A stretch of 64,000 nt of DNA from Mesorhizobium opportunistum WSM2075 (GTDB lineage Bacteria > Pseudomonadota > Alphaproteobacteria > Rhizobiales > Rhizobiaceae). Each line of letters begins with the position of its first letter. The stretch's first letter is position 1. The position numbers and the translations under genes were made by a program. Shown in pieces: positions 15,208 to 25,972 of the stretch. The DNA lies in the NCBI RefSeq assembly GCF_000176035.2, contig NC_015675.1:372001-436000 (forward strand). Reading direction: 5' to 3'. Below the pieces are notes generated by a model. That model worked only from the letters and a program-made list of their open reading frames with translations. It was not told where the DNA came from and did not search any database.

Positions 15208-17577
15208 TTAGGCGCCAGCCCTGGCCTCTCTCTTCAGCCGCTCGATCGTCATCAGCACGCGTTCCGGCGTTGCAGGAGCATCGAGACGCGGGCAGATCTT
15301 GTGGTCGGCGACACTGGCCACCGCATCCGACAATGCATGCAGCACGGACATGCCGAGCGGGAAGGGCGGCTCGCCAACCGCCTTGGAGCGGTGGATCGTC
15401 GGCTCGCTCGCCTCGGGCCAGTCGGCCAGGGTCACGTTGAAGATCTTCGGCCGGTCTGACGCCAGCGGGATCTTGTAGGTCGACGGCGCATGGGTGCGCA
15501 GCCGTCCCTTGTCGTCCCACCACAGTTCTTCCGTTGTCAGCCAGCCCATGCCCTGGATGAAGCCACCTTCGATCTGGCCGAGATCGATGGCCCGGTTCAG
15601 CGAGCGGCCGGTTTCGTGCAGGATGTCGGTGCGCTCGACCACATATTCGCCGGTCAGCGTGTCGACCGAGACTTCCGAGCAGGAAGCCCCGTAGGCGAAA
15701 TAGTAGAAGGGGCGACCCTGTCCCTTGTCGCGGTTCCAGTGGATTTTCGGCGTCTTGTAGAATCCCGCCGCCGAAAGCTGAATGCGCGCCATGTAGGCTT
15801 GCTTGACGAGGTCGGCGAAGGCGATCTCCTGGTTGCCGACGCGCACCCGGTTGGGCAGGAAAACCACCTGGTCGTGCGGCACCTGGTACTTTTCGGCGGC
15901 GAAATCGATGAGCCGGTCCTTGATCTGACGCGCACCGTTCTGCGCGGCCATGCCGTTGAGATCGGAGCCGGAAGACGCCGCAGTGGCCGAGGTGTTGGGC
16001 ACCTTGCCGGTTGTGGTCGCCGTGATCTTCACCTGGTCGAGGTCGATCTGGAATTCTTCGGCCACCACCTGCGCGACCTTGAGGTAGAGGCCCTGCCCCA
16101 TCTCGGTGCCGCCATGGTTCAGATGCACCGAACCGTCGGTGTAGACATGCACCAGCGCACCGGCCTGGTTGTAGTGCGTGGCGGTGAAGGAAATGCCGAA
16201 CTTGACCGGCGTCAGCGCCAGGCCGCGCTTGATGAAACGGCTGTTGGCGTTGAAGGCCGAAATCTCCCGCCTTCGCCGCGCATAGGAGGCGCTTTCCTCC
16301 AGTTCGCCGACGATGCGCTGGATGATGTTGTCCTCGACCGTCTGGTGATAGGGCGTGATGTTGCGGCCCCCCTCGCTATCACCACTGGTGCCGTAGAAAT
16401 TCCTCTTACGGATTTCCAGCGGATCCTGGCCGACCGCGAAGGCGACCTCGTCGATGACGCGTTCGGCACCGACCATGCCTTGCGGGCCGCCAAACCCGCG
16501 GAAAGCGGTATTGGATACGGTGTTGGTGTAGAGCGGCGCCGACTGCGCATGCACCGTCGGCCAGAAATAGGTGTTGTCACAGTGGAACAGTGCGCGGTCG
16601 GTGACCGGGCCTGACAGGTCCGACGAAAAGCCGCAGCGCGCCGCGAACATGAAGTCGACGCCGAGGATGTTGCCTTCGTCATCGAAGCCGACTTCGTAGT
16701 CGACGAGGAAGTCGTGGCGCTTGCCAGTGGCAATCATGTCGTCGTCGCGGTCGGGCCGGATTTTCACCGCGCGATGGTGCTTCTTGGCGGCGATCGCGGC
16801 CAATGCCGCAAACTGGTTGCCTTGTGTTTCCTTGCCGCCGAAGCCGCCGCCCATGCGGCGGATTTCCACAGTGATGGCGTTGCTCGGCACGCCGAGCGCA
16901 TGGCTCACCATGTGCTGGACTTCACTCGGATGCTGGGTCGAGGAGTAGATGGTGACGTCCTGGTCCTCGCCGGGAACGGCCATGGCGATATGGCCCTCGA
17001 GGTAGAAATGCTCCTGCCCGCCGACGCGCATCTTTCCCTTCAGCCGGCGCGGCGCCTGACGGATCGCGGCCGCCGCGTCGCCGCGTCTCAGCGTGAGAGG
17101 CGGCGTGACCAACTTGTCCTTCCTCGGGTCGAGGTCGCCGATATCGGTGACGAAGGGCAATGCCTTGTATTCGACCTTGGCCAGCCTGGTGGCGCGGCGT
17201 GCTTGTTCGCGAGTCTCGGCAATAACGCAGAAGATCGGCTGACCGTAGAACTCGACCTTGCCGTCGGCGAGCACCGGCTCGTCATGGCGGCCAGTCGGCG
17301 AGATGTCGTTCTCGCCCGGCACATCCTTTGCCGTCAGCACATCGACGACGCCCGGCGCGGTGCGCACCGCCGAGAGGTCCATCTCGACGATCGTGGCATG
17401 GGTCGCAGCCGAAAGGCCGAGGCAGCCATGCAGCGTGCCGGCCGGTTCCGGCATGTCGTCGATATAGACCGCCGTGCCGCTGACATGCTTGTGGGCGGAA
17501 TCATGCCGCTGGTCGGTGGCGACGCCGCCGACGATTTTCTCAGCCTTGAGACTAGCGGTGGCGTGCTTGTTCATCAT
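15208..17577 (-). CDS. xdhB: Xanthine dehydrogenase, molybdopterin-binding subunit
   Basis: A 789-residue large subunit oxidising hypoxanthine/xanthine to urate at a molybdenum centre. Present are the a/b hammerhead domain (HVSGTAVYIDDMPEP, LHGCLGLS), the cofactor-binding blocks GQEHFYLEGHIAMAVPGE, RRMGGGFGGKETQ, NTAFRGFGGPQGM and GGTEMGQGLYLKV, and near the C-terminus KAVGEPPFPLGMS with the catalytic glutamate. Length is normal for bacterial XdhB. It overlaps xdhA by 4 bases and precedes xdhC, giving the order xdhA-xdhB-xdhC. It works as an (AB)2 cytoplasmic enzyme using NAD. Confidence 0.96.
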   Translation of the reverse strand: MMNKHATASLKAEKIVGGVATDQRHDSAHKHVSGTAVYIDDMPEPAGTLHGCLGLSAATHATIVEMDLSAVRTAPGVVDVLTAKDVPGENDISPTGRHDEPVLADGKVEFYGQPIFCVIAETREQARRATRLAKVEYKALPFVTDIGDLDPRKDKLVTPPLTLRRGDAAAAIRQAPRRLKGKMRVGGQEHFYLEGHIAMAVPGEDQDVTIYSSTQHPSEVQHMVSHALGVPSNAITVEIRRMGGGFGGKETQGNQFAALAAIAAKKHHRAVKIRPDRDDDMIATGKRHDFLVDYEVGFDDEGNILGVDFMFAARCGFSSDLSGPVTDRALFHCDNTYFWPTVHAQSAPLYTNTVSNTAFRGFGGPQGMVGAERVIDEVAFAVGQDPLEIRKRNFYGTSGDSEGGRNITPYHQTVEDNIIQRIVGELEESASYARRRREISAFNANSRFIKRGLALTPVKFGISFTATHYNQAGALVHVYTDGSVHLNHGGTEMGQGLYLKVAQVVAEEFQIDLDQVKITATTTGKVPNTSATAASSGSDLNGMAAQNGARQIKDRLIDFAAEKYQVPHDQVVFLPNRVRVGNQEIAFADLVKQAYMARIQLSAAGFYKTPKIHWNRDKGQGRPFYYFAYGASCSEVSVDTLTGEYVVERTDILHETGRSLNRAIDLGQIEGGFIQGMGWLTTEELWWDDKGRLRTHAPSTYKIPLASDRPKIFNVTLADWPEASEPTIHRSKAVGEPPFPLGMSVLHALSDAVASVADHKICPRLDAPATPERVLMTIERLKREARAGA

Positions 17578-19055
17578 GCCGCCTCGTTGCGTGACACCTG
17601 GAATGGTGCCCTGGTGCCGGTGGTTTCGACAAAGAAGCGCAACAACAGGTTCTTCGCTGCCAGCGCCCGGTATTCGGCTGACGCGCGCATGTCGGTGAGC
17701 GGCGTGAAATCCCTGGCGTACTCAGTCATCGCCGCCTCGACCGTCGCTTCGGTCCAGGGCTTGCCGAGCAGTGCCTTCTCGACAGCGGTTGCGCGCTTCG
17801 GCGTCGCCGCCATGCCGCCATAGGCGATACGGATGTCGGCGACTGTGCCGTCCTTGGCCAGCGTCAGGAAAAAGGCGCCAAGGGCGGCCGTGATGTCCTC
17901 GTCGCGGCGCTTGGTGATCTTGTAGACGGCGAATTTCGCCCCCTTGGCGGGGACAGGAACGTGCACGGCTTCGACGAACTCGCCCGGCTGTCGATCCTGC
18001 TTGCCGTAGGCAATGAAGAAATCCTGCAACGGGATCGTGCGCCGCTTCTTGCCCCTGCGCAGCGTCAGCCGCGCGCCGAGCGCGATCAATGGCGGCGGCG
18101 TGTCGCCGATCGGCGAGCCGTTGGCGATGTTGCCGCCGATGGTGCCCATATTGCGCACCTGTTCGCCACCGATGCGGTCGAACAATGGTCCGAGCGCGGG
18201 GATGCGCTTCGACAGCGTCGAGAAGGCTTCGGTGTAGGTGACGCCGGCGCCGATCGATATGACGCCCTTGTCTTCGGAGATCGTGCAAAGCCCGTCGAGA
18301 TTGCCGATGAAGATCACCGGCGAGATATCGCGCATGTGCTTGGTCACCCACAGGCCGACATCGGTCGCCCCGGCAACGATGGTGGCCGTGGGTTCCTTGT
18401 CCAGTATGGCGGCGAGATCATCGACATTGGCCGGCACCACCAGCCGTGCCTTGCCGGCGCCGATCTCGACCCGCGCGCCGTCATGCATGGCGTCGAGCCT
18501 TGCCGTGATTGCCTCGCGCTCCGCCGCCAGCGGGTCTTTCGCCGCCTTGCCGTAGCTGGAGATGGCGTGGGCGGCGCGCATGATCGCCTCGTAGCCGGTG
18601 CAGCGGCAAAGGTTGCCTTGCAGGGCTTTTTCGATCGTCGTGTTCGATGGGGCCGATGATCTCATCCACAGGCCGTAGAGCGACATGATGAAGCCCGGCG
18701 TGCAGAAGCCGCATTGCGAGCCGTGGAAATCGACCATTGCCTGCTGCACCGGGTGCAGTTGGCCGGGCAGGCCGCGCAAATGCTCGACCGTCACGACATG
18801 GGTGCCATCCAGCGAACCAAGGAAGCGGATGCAGGCGTTGACACTTTCATAGACCAGTCCGCCGGCCGAGAGCTTGCCGACGAGCACGGTGCAGGCGCCG
18901 CAATCGCCCTCGGCGCAGCCTTCCTTGGTGCCGCGCAGCGAGCGGTCGAGCCGCAGCCAGTCGAGCAAGGTCGTGTCGGGTGCCACCGAAGACAGCACGA
19001 CATCCCTGCCATTGAGGATGAAACGGATTTCGTTGCGGATATTGACCTTGGCCAT
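17574..19055 (-). CDS. xdhA: Xanthine dehydrogenase small subunit (2Fe-2S and FAD)
   Basis: A 493-residue subunit carrying electrons from the molybdenum site to NAD. The plant-type ferredoxin domain has Cys47, Cys52, Cys55 and Cys75 (GCAEGDCGACTVLVG). The second cluster domain has Cys115, Cys118, Cys150 and Cys152 (CGFCTPGF, CRCTGYEAI). A FAD-binding domain follows from about residue 200 (TIVAGATDVGLWVTKHMRD, IGGNIANGSPIGDTPP), with a CO-dehydrogenase flavoprotein C-terminal domain at the end. All expected ligands are present. It lies three bases downstream of uraH and overlaps xdhB. Confidence 0.96.
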   Translation of the reverse strand: MAKVNIRNEIRFILNGRDVVLSSVAPDTTLLDWLRLDRSLRGTKEGCAEGDCGACTVLVGKLSAGGLVYESVNACIRFLGSLDGTHVVTVEHLRGLPGQLHPVQQAMVDFHGSQCGFCTPGFIMSLYGLWMRSSAPSNTTIEKALQGNLCRCTGYEAIMRAAHAISSYGKAAKDPLAAEREAITARLDAMHDGARVEIGAGKARLVVPANVDDLAAILDKEPTATIVAGATDVGLWVTKHMRDISPVIFIGNLDGLCTISEDKGVISIGAGVTYTEAFSTLSKRIPALGPLFDRIGGEQVRNMGTIGGNIANGSPIGDTPPPLIALGARLTLRRGKKRRTIPLQDFFIAYGKQDRQPGEFVEAVHVPVPAKGAKFAVYKITKRRDEDITAALGAFFLTLAKDGTVADIRIAYGGMAATPKRATAVEKALLGKPWTEATVEAAMTEYARDFTPLTDMRASAEYRALAAKNLLLRFFVETTGTRAPFQVSRNEAA

Positions 19056-19058
19056 GCC

Positions 19059-19433
19059 TCAACTCCCCCTGTAGGTCGAATAGCCGTAGGGCGAGATCAG
19101 AAGGGGCACGTGATAGTGCACCGCCTCCGCCATGCCGAAGCGGATCGGCACCCTGTCGAGGAAAGCCGGCTCGGGCAGCTTTGTTCCCTGGCCACGCAGA
19201 TAGTCGCCCGCCGCGAAGATCAGCTCGTATTCGCCGGTGCGGAAGTCACCGCCGACAAGCAATGGCGCATCGCAGCGGCCATCGGCGTTGGTCGCGACCG
19301 TCTTCAGAAGCGTGCGGGCGGCACCGTCGAGACGGTAAAGAGCGATCGACAGGCCCGCCGCCGGCTTGCCGGTCGCCGTGTCGAGAACATGGGTCGTCAG
19401 GCGTCCGCCATCGGCTTTCGACGTCTCTGCCAT
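19059..19433 (-). CDS. uraH: 5-Hydroxyisourate hydrolase
   Basis: The preferred start is ATG 19433 with GGGAGG about 6 bases upstream, giving 124 residues, the normal size for the transthyretin-related family; 19475 would add 14 unrelated residues. Signature elements are [16 protein letters not shown] (catalytic histidine), the arginine in the middle strand and the C-terminal [18 protein letters not shown], which contains the family YRGS tetrapeptide. The enzyme hydrolyses HIU made by PuuD to OHCU, the substrate of the UraD domain encoded divergently at 20.6-21.05 kb. It heads the uraH-xdhA-xdhB-xdhC run. Confidence 0.96.
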   Translation of the reverse strand: MAETSKADGGRLTTHVLDTATGKPAAGLSIALYRLDGAARTLLKTVATNADGRCDAPLLVGGDFRTGEYELIFAAGDYLRGQGTKLPEPAFLDRVPIRFGMAEAVHYHVPLLISPYGYSTYRGS

Positions 19434-19634
19434 TGGCCGCCTCCCTTTCCCAGTTGAACGAACTGGCTGGTACAATCGAACACAAGTGATGAATTGTGCG
19501 CCAATTAAAGGCGATGCATAAGTCCCGGTCGAGCGGAGTGCGACAAAAACACTTTCAAAAATTTTCGGGGGAATGCGAGAAGCACCCTTTCGATATCCTG
19601 ATCATACTTCGGGCGATGCCCCGCGGGAGGGACG

Positions 19635-21053
19635 ATGCGTTACGAAAGAGACATGCGCGGCTACGGAGCCAATCCGCCGGATCCGAAATGGCCTGGCGGA
19701 GCGCATGTCGCGGTGCAGTTCGTCGTCAACTACGAAGAGGGCGGCGAAAACTGCGTGCTGCACGGCGACAAGGCTTCGGAAGCCTTCCTGTCGGAGATCG
19801 TCGGCGCCGCGGCCTGGGTGGGCCAGCGCCACTGGAACATGGAATCGATCTACGAATACGGGGCGCGGGCCGGTTTCTGGCGGCTGCTGCGCCTGTTCAG
19901 CGAGAGCCAGGTGCCGGTGACCTGCTACGGCGTCGCCACCGCGTTGGCACGCTCGCCCGACCAGGTGACGGCCATGCAGGAGGTTGGCTGGGAAATCGCC
20001 TCGCATGGGCTGAGATGGATCGACTACCGCGACCACAGCGCCGAGGACGAACGCCACGACCTCGAAGCCGCGATCAAGCTGCATTACGAGGTCACAGGCC
20101 AGCGCCCGACCGGCTGGTATACGGGCCGCACCTCGGTCAACACGGTGCGGCTGGTCGCAGAAGAGGGCGGATTCGACTACGTGTCGGACACCTATGACGA
20201 CGAACTGCCCTACTGGTTCGAGCATGCGGGCGGCACGCAGCTCATCATCCCCTATACGCTCGACGCCAACGATATGCGCTTCGCCACGCCGCAAGGCTTC
20301 AACTCGGGTGACCAGTTCTTCGCCTACCTCAAGGACAGCTTCGACACGCTCTATGCCGAGGGCAAGGCGGGCCGGCCGCGCATGATGAACATCGGCCTGC
20401 ATTGCCGGCTCGTCGGGCGGCCGGGCCGAGTGGCGGCGCTGAAGCGCTTCGTCGACTATGTGAAGTCGCACGACAAGGTCTGGCTGGCGCGGCGCATCGA
20501 CATCGCCAGGCACTGGCAGGAAAATCATCCCTACAGGCAGGCGGCGCTGCGCCCGTCGAAAATGGAATTCGAAACCTTCGTTCACAGCTTCGGCGGCGTG
20601 TTCGAGCATTCGCCGTGGATTGCCGAACGCGCCTATGAACTTGAGCTCGGCACAGCGCATGACACAGCCGGCGGCCTGCATAACGCGCTTTGCCGCATCT
20701 TCCGTTCCGCCAGCGAGACCGAGCGGCTCGGCGTGCTCAACGCCCATCCCGACCTTGCCGGCAAATTGGCCAAGGCCAGGCGGTTGACCGCGGAATCGAC
20801 CCGCGAACAGGCCTCCGCCGGTCTCGACGCGCTGACCGACAAGGAGCGCGAACTGTTCTCCAAACTCAACGCCGCCTACGTCACCACCTTCGGCTTCCCC
20901 TTCATCATCGCGGTGAAGGGCAAGACCAAGGAGGAAATCCTGGCGGAATTCGAAGCCCGCATCGGCAACGGCCGCGGCGTCGAATTCGAGACCGCCTGCA
21001 AACAGGTCGAGCGCATCGCGCTGCTCCGCCTCAGGGACATGCTACCGCAATAG
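19635..21053 (+). CDS. puuE: Fused allantoinase (PuuE) and OHCU decarboxylase (UraD)
   Basis: A single 472-residue frame joins two enzymes. Residues 1 to about 305 are a polysaccharide-deacetylase-fold allantoinase of the PuuE type (MRYERDMRGYGANPPDPKWPG, FVVNYEEGGENCVLHGD, EIASHGLRWIDY, GWYTGRTSVNT, MNIGLHCRLVGRPGR). Residues about 310-472 are OHCU decarboxylase (FVHSFGGVFEHSPWIAERAYE, LNAHPDLAGKLA, LNAAYVTTFGFPFIIAVKGK). The fusion makes (S)-allantoin from OHCU and opens it to allantoate in one polypeptide; the same fusion is known in other alphaproteobacteria. It leads a plus-strand operon with allE and allA, divergent from uraH. Confidence 0.95.
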   Translation: MRYERDMRGYGANPPDPKWPGGAHVAVQFVVNYEEGGENCVLHGDKASEAFLSEIVGAAAWVGQRHWNMESIYEYGARAGFWRLLRLFSESQVPVTCYGVATALARSPDQVTAMQEVGWEIASHGLRWIDYRDHSAEDERHDLEAAIKLHYEVTGQRPTGWYTGRTSVNTVRLVAEEGGFDYVSDTYDDELPYWFEHAGGTQLIIPYTLDANDMRFATPQGFNSGDQFFAYLKDSFDTLYAEGKAGRPRMMNIGLHCRLVGRPGRVAALKRFVDYVKSHDKVWLARRIDIARHWQENHPYRQAALRPSKMEFETFVHSFGGVFEHSPWIAERAYELELGTAHDTAGGLHNALCRIFRSASETERLGVLNAHPDLAGKLAKARRLTAESTREQASAGLDALTDKERELFSKLNAAYVTTFGFPFIIAVKGKTKEEILAEFEARIGNGRGVEFETACKQVERIALLRLRDMLPQ

Positions 21054-21063
21054 GTTTGAACCC

Positions 21064-21923
<860 letters not shown>

Positions 21924-21927
<4 letters not shown>

Positions 21928-22430
21928 CCCGCCCCATCTTGGCTCACATCGTCGCTCGGCCGCTGACCCGTGAGGCCTTTGCCGAATTCGGTGACGTCAT
22001 CGACATGGGGGGCGACAACCATTATCCGATCAATGGCGGCAAGGCCGAGCGTTACCACGATCTCGCCACCGCTGAGGCGACGGGACCGAACGCCCGCGTG
22101 CTGATCTCGATGGTGCGCGGCATGCCCTACGAACTGCCGCTGAAGCTGACCATGGTCGAGCGGCATCCGTTCGGCAGCCAGGCCTTCATTCCGCTGTCGC
22201 CGCGCCCATTCCTGGTCGTCGTCTGCCATGACGGCAAGGAGGGGCCGGGCGAACCGTACGCCTTCATCACCGCGCCCGGACAAGGCATCAACTATTCCCG
22301 CAATCTCTGGCATGGCGTGCTGACGCCACTGGGCGAAGCCCAGGACTTCCTGATCGTCGATCGTGGCGGCGACGGCTCCAATCTCGAGGAATTCCATTTC
22401 TCGCACGCCTACGAGATCCATCTCCCATAA
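21924..22430 (+). CDS. allA: Ureidoglycolate lyase
   Basis: The start is GTG 21924, overlapping the allE stop (GTGA), giving 168 residues, the usual AllA size. Family blocks are ILAHIVARPLTREAFAEFGDVID, GGKAERYHDL, MVERHPFGSQAFIPL and the active-site INYSRNLWHGVLTPL. It splits ureidoglycolate to glyoxylate and urea. That completes the visible ring-catabolism route; a urease or glyoxylate carboligase is not in the window. A start inside allE would be needed for any longer form, so the overlapping GTG is preferred. Confidence 0.93.
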
Positions 22431-22496
22431 TTTTTTGTGCATGTCGTCACCCCAAAACCGAGGCACTTTTGGGCGACATGCAGCAGGAGACCCGTC

Positions 22497-23090
<594 letters not shown>

Positions 23091-23100
23091 GAGGGATCGC

Positions 23101-23412
23101 CTAGCTTACCTTCGCGTTTTTCAATACCTCATTTATCTTGGCCTGCCAGCCCTTGCCAGTCGCCTTGAATTTTCTGACGACGTCCTGATCCAGACGGATG
23201 GACACAACTTGCTTGGGCTTTTCCACAGGAGGCCGGCCACGAGCGCGCCTTATGCTTTCGAAAAGTTCCGGAAACGCTTCCGCGAAAGGCTTGGCTCGCG
23301 CCAATTGCTCGTCAGTCGCCTCCGCGTCGTCGGAATCAGCAGCGATTTGCCTTTGGATTTCCGCTTCCTCCTCATCGGTAAGCGGCCGAATACGTGACTT
23401 AGGGTTGTTCAT
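23101..23412 (-). CDS. brnA: BrnA antitoxin
   Basis: A 103-residue antitoxin starting at ATG 23412. The N-terminus (SRIRPLTDEEEAEIQRQIAADSDDAEATDEQLARAKPFAEAFPEL) and the C-terminal ribbon-helix-helix-like segment (KQVVSIRLDQDVVRKFKATGKGWQAKINEVLK) match BrnA, which binds BrnT and represses the shared promoter. It is translated in a different frame that overlaps the end of the toxin gene by 14 bases. An upstream in-frame start at 23439 would lie fully inside brnT and is less likely. Confidence 0.92.
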   Translation of the reverse strand: MNNPKSRIRPLTDEEEAEIQRQIAADSDDAEATDEQLARAKPFAEAFPELFESIRRARGRPPVEKPKQVVSIRLDQDVVRKFKATGKGWQAKINEVLKNAKVS

Positions 23413-23653
23413 ATACTGACCTTTCCTTTCGGCTAGCACGACGCATCGAGATCACCGAAATCGCTTCGGAACCAAGCGGCTTAAAAATAACGGCGAGAAT
23501 GATCTCTCCGAATTCGCCAATCGCCTTGAGCCGGCCGGCCTTGGCCGGCAGGACGGTTGAAGTCGCAAAAAACTCGATATCGAGTTTGGCAAAATCGAGA
23601 CCCCGGTTTTTGAGGTTCGTTACGCGCTTCGGCTCATCCCAAACGATTTTCAG
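23399..23653 (-). CDS. brnT: BrnT ribonuclease toxin, apparent CTG start
   Basis: The minus-strand frame ending at 23399 encodes 84 residues beginning (L/M)KIVWDEPKRVTNLKNRGLDF and continuing FGEIILAVIFKPLGSEAISVISMRRAS, all classic BrnT. BrnT is an mRNA-cleaving toxin of the RelE-like fold. The codon at the expected initiator position (23651-23653) is CTG; TAA lies two codons upstream in frame and no ATG, GTG or TTG follows until late in the gene. A GAGG sequence sits about 10 bases ahead. So either CTG is used or the toxin has lost its start. It is coupled to brnA downstream. Confidence 0.85.
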   Translation of the reverse strand: MKIVWDEPKRVTNLKNRGLDFAKLDIEFFATSTVLPAKAGRLKAIGEFGEIILAVIFKPLGSEAISVISMRRASRKERSVYEQP

Positions 23654-23832
23654 GCGTAATTATCCTCAGTATGTCGAACTGGAGTGAATAAAAGTAATAC
23701 ATAAATTCTCGGGATAACGCAAGTTAGAAGTTAAATGTTCGCGCCAACCGTCGTCCCGGCGACACAGGCCGTCGTCCGTTCGACTTCGTAATGTGCGCGC
23801 TTCATGCGTCACTGATATCCTGGAGAGCAGCC

Positions 23833-25818
23833 ATGAAAACCGTCACCGAATTTCCCCGCAAGGTCGTCGAATTCCCGGACATGGGCATCGTCATGCCGGA
23901 TGGCTGCCGGCTGTCGGCGCGGGTGTGGATGCCGGAGGACGCCGGCGACGATCCGGTGCCTGCCATTCTCGAGCACCTGCCCTACCGCAAGCGCGACGGC
24001 ACCATCTTTCGCGATCAGTTGACGCATCCCTATTTTGCCGGCCACGGCTACGCCTCGATCCGCGTCGACATGCGAGGCAATGGCGATTCCGAAGGGCTGA
24101 TGGACGACGAATATTCCGAGCAGGAATTGCAGGACGCCTGCGACGTCATCGCCTGGGCGGCAGCTCAACCTTGGTGCAACGGTAATGTCGGCATGATGGG
24201 CATTTCCTGGGGCGGCTTCAACTGCCTGCAGGTGGCGGCCAAACAGCCGCCGGCGCTCAAGGCGGTGATCAGCCTGTGCTCGACCGTCGACCGCTACGCC
24301 GACGACATCCACTACAAGGGCGGCTGCCTGCTGATCGAGAATTTCGGCTGGGCTTCGACGATGCTCTCCTATTCGTCACGACCGCCGGACCCGCTGATTT
24401 CAGGCGACAACCGGTGGCGCGATCTGTGGCTGACCCGGCTGGAGAACCAGTCCTTCCTTCTGCCGCTGTGGCTCAGCCACCAGCACCGCGATGCCTACTG
24501 GAAACGCGGCTCCATCTGCGAGGATTTTTCGGCGGTCAAGGCAGCGGTGCTGTCGATCGGCGGCTGGCATGACGGTTACCGCAACACGATCTCCAATCTC
24601 GTCAGCAACATCGAGGCACCGGTCAAGGGCATCGTCGGCCCATGGATCCACAAATATCCACATTATGCCGGACCTCAGCCGGCCATCGGCTTCCTGCAGG
24701 AAGCGTTGCGCTGGTGGGACCGCTGGCTGAAGGGCATCGACACCGGCGTTGAGGCCGATCCGGCCTATCGCGCCTATGTGATGGACAGCGTGCGCCCGGC
24801 GCGCTGGCATCCCGAGCGGCCGGGCCGCTGGGTGGCGGAACAGCAGTGGCCGTCGCCCGCCATCAAGACGCAAGCGATCGAGCTGATCTCCAAGGGCACA
24901 AAACCTGCCATCGTCGCCTCGCCGCAAAGCTGCGGTCTCGCTGGCGGCGAGTACTTCCCGTTCACCTTCGGCCCGGAACTGCCAGGTGACCAGCGTCCCG
25001 ACGATACGCTGTCGGTGTGTTTCGACCAGCCGGAACTCGCCGAGGCGCTCGACATTGTCGGCGCACCGGAAGTCCAAGTCACGCTCTCGTCCGATCGCCC
25101 GCAAGCCAACATTGCGATCCGACTGTGCGACGTGCATCCCGACGGAGCCTCGGAACTGATCTCCTACGGCGTGCTCAATCTGACGCACCGCGACTCGCAC
25201 GAATTCCCGCAAGCGCTGGTGCCGGGCGAGGCCATTTCGGCGCGCGTCGTGCTCGATCAATGCGCCTACCGCGTTCCGGCCGGCCACCGCCTGCGCGTTG
25301 CCGTTTCGAACGCCTATTGGCCAATGATCTGGCCCTCGCCGGAGCCGGTTCAACTCACCTTGTCGGCAGCGACACTGGCCCTTCCCTTGCGCCCGCTGGC
25401 CAAGGGCAGCGAGGTGACATTCGCCGAGCCGGAAGGCGCCGCGCCCTGGGCCACCCAGACGGTTCGGCCCGCCAATTCCGAACGTCATGTCGATCGCGAC
25501 GAAAAGACGGGAATCGTCACGCTTTCCATAGCGGACGACTTCGGCGAGGTGCGCGATCTTGCCCATGGCCTGGCCAATGGCAGCATCGCCCGCGAGATCT
25601 GGTCGATCCATCCTGACAATCCCTTATCAGCGTCGGGCAAGACGCACTGGACGCAGACGCTGTCGCGAAACGGATGGTCGGTGCGCACCGAGACATGGGC
25701 GGAGATGCGATCGGACGCGCAAAACTTCATCGTCAGCGCCAGAATCGAAGCTTATGAGGGCGAAATCCTCGTCTTCGAGCGGAATTTCGAGGAGAAAATT
25801 CCGCGCGCGCTGGTCTGA
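23833..25818 (+). CDS. CocE/NonD-family hydrolase (X-Pro dipeptidyl-peptidase-like)
   Basis: A 661-residue alpha/beta-hydrolase from ATG 23833 with GGAG upstream. The serine nucleophile is in MGISWGGFNCLQVA, the aspartate/histidine region in VGPWIHKYPHYAGP, and an oxyanion tyrosine may be in LEHLPYRKRDGT. The N-terminal S15 peptidase-type catalytic domain is followed by the jelly-roll X-ProDAP C-terminal domain (from about residue 370; PEVQVTLSSDRPQANIAIRLCDVHPDG). Such enzymes cleave acyl-ester or amide bonds (cocaine esterase, cephalosporin acylases). No signal peptide is seen. The gene precedes a peptide-type ABC transporter on the same strand, 154 bases away, suggesting it acts on the imported compound. 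Confidence 0.88.
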   Translation: MKTVTEFPRKVVEFPDMGIVMPDGCRLSARVWMPEDAGDDPVPAILEHLPYRKRDGTIFRDQLTHPYFAGHGYASIRVDMRGNGDSEGLMDDEYSEQELQDACDVIAWAAAQPWCNGNVGMMGISWGGFNCLQVAAKQPPALKAVISLCSTVDRYADDIHYKGGCLLIENFGWASTMLSYSSRPPDPLISGDNRWRDLWLTRLENQSFLLPLWLSHQHRDAYWKRGSICEDFSAVKAAVLSIGGWHDGYRNTISNLVSNIEAPVKGIVGPWIHKYPHYAGPQPAIGFLQEALRWWDRWLKGIDTGVEADPAYRAYVMDSVRPARWHPERPGRWVAEQQWPSPAIKTQAIELISKGTKPAIVASPQSCGLAGGEYFPFTFGPELPGDQRPDDTLSVCFDQPELAEALDIVGAPEVQVTLSSDRPQANIAIRLCDVHPDGASELISYGVLNLTHRDSHEFPQALVPGEAISARVVLDQCAYRVPAGHRLRVAVSNAYWPMIWPSPEPVQLTLSAATLALPLRPLAKGSEVTFAEPEGAAPWATQTVRPANSERHVDRDEKTGIVTLSIADDFGEVRDLAHGLANGSIAREIWSIHPDNPLSASGKTHWTQTLSRNGWSVRTETWAEMRSDAQNFIVSARIEAYEGEILVFERNFEEKIPRALV

Positions 25819-25972
25819 GGACTGAAACGGTTGGTCCAAATGCGACGTACGATTTACGCCACGGCATGTCGCATTCGGTCTTGCTTACCGCTTTCCCTTA
25901 CGGTCATTATTCCCCTCACAAGAAACAAGAAAATCGACCAGAGAGTCGAACCAACAGAGTGAGGAACTCAAA

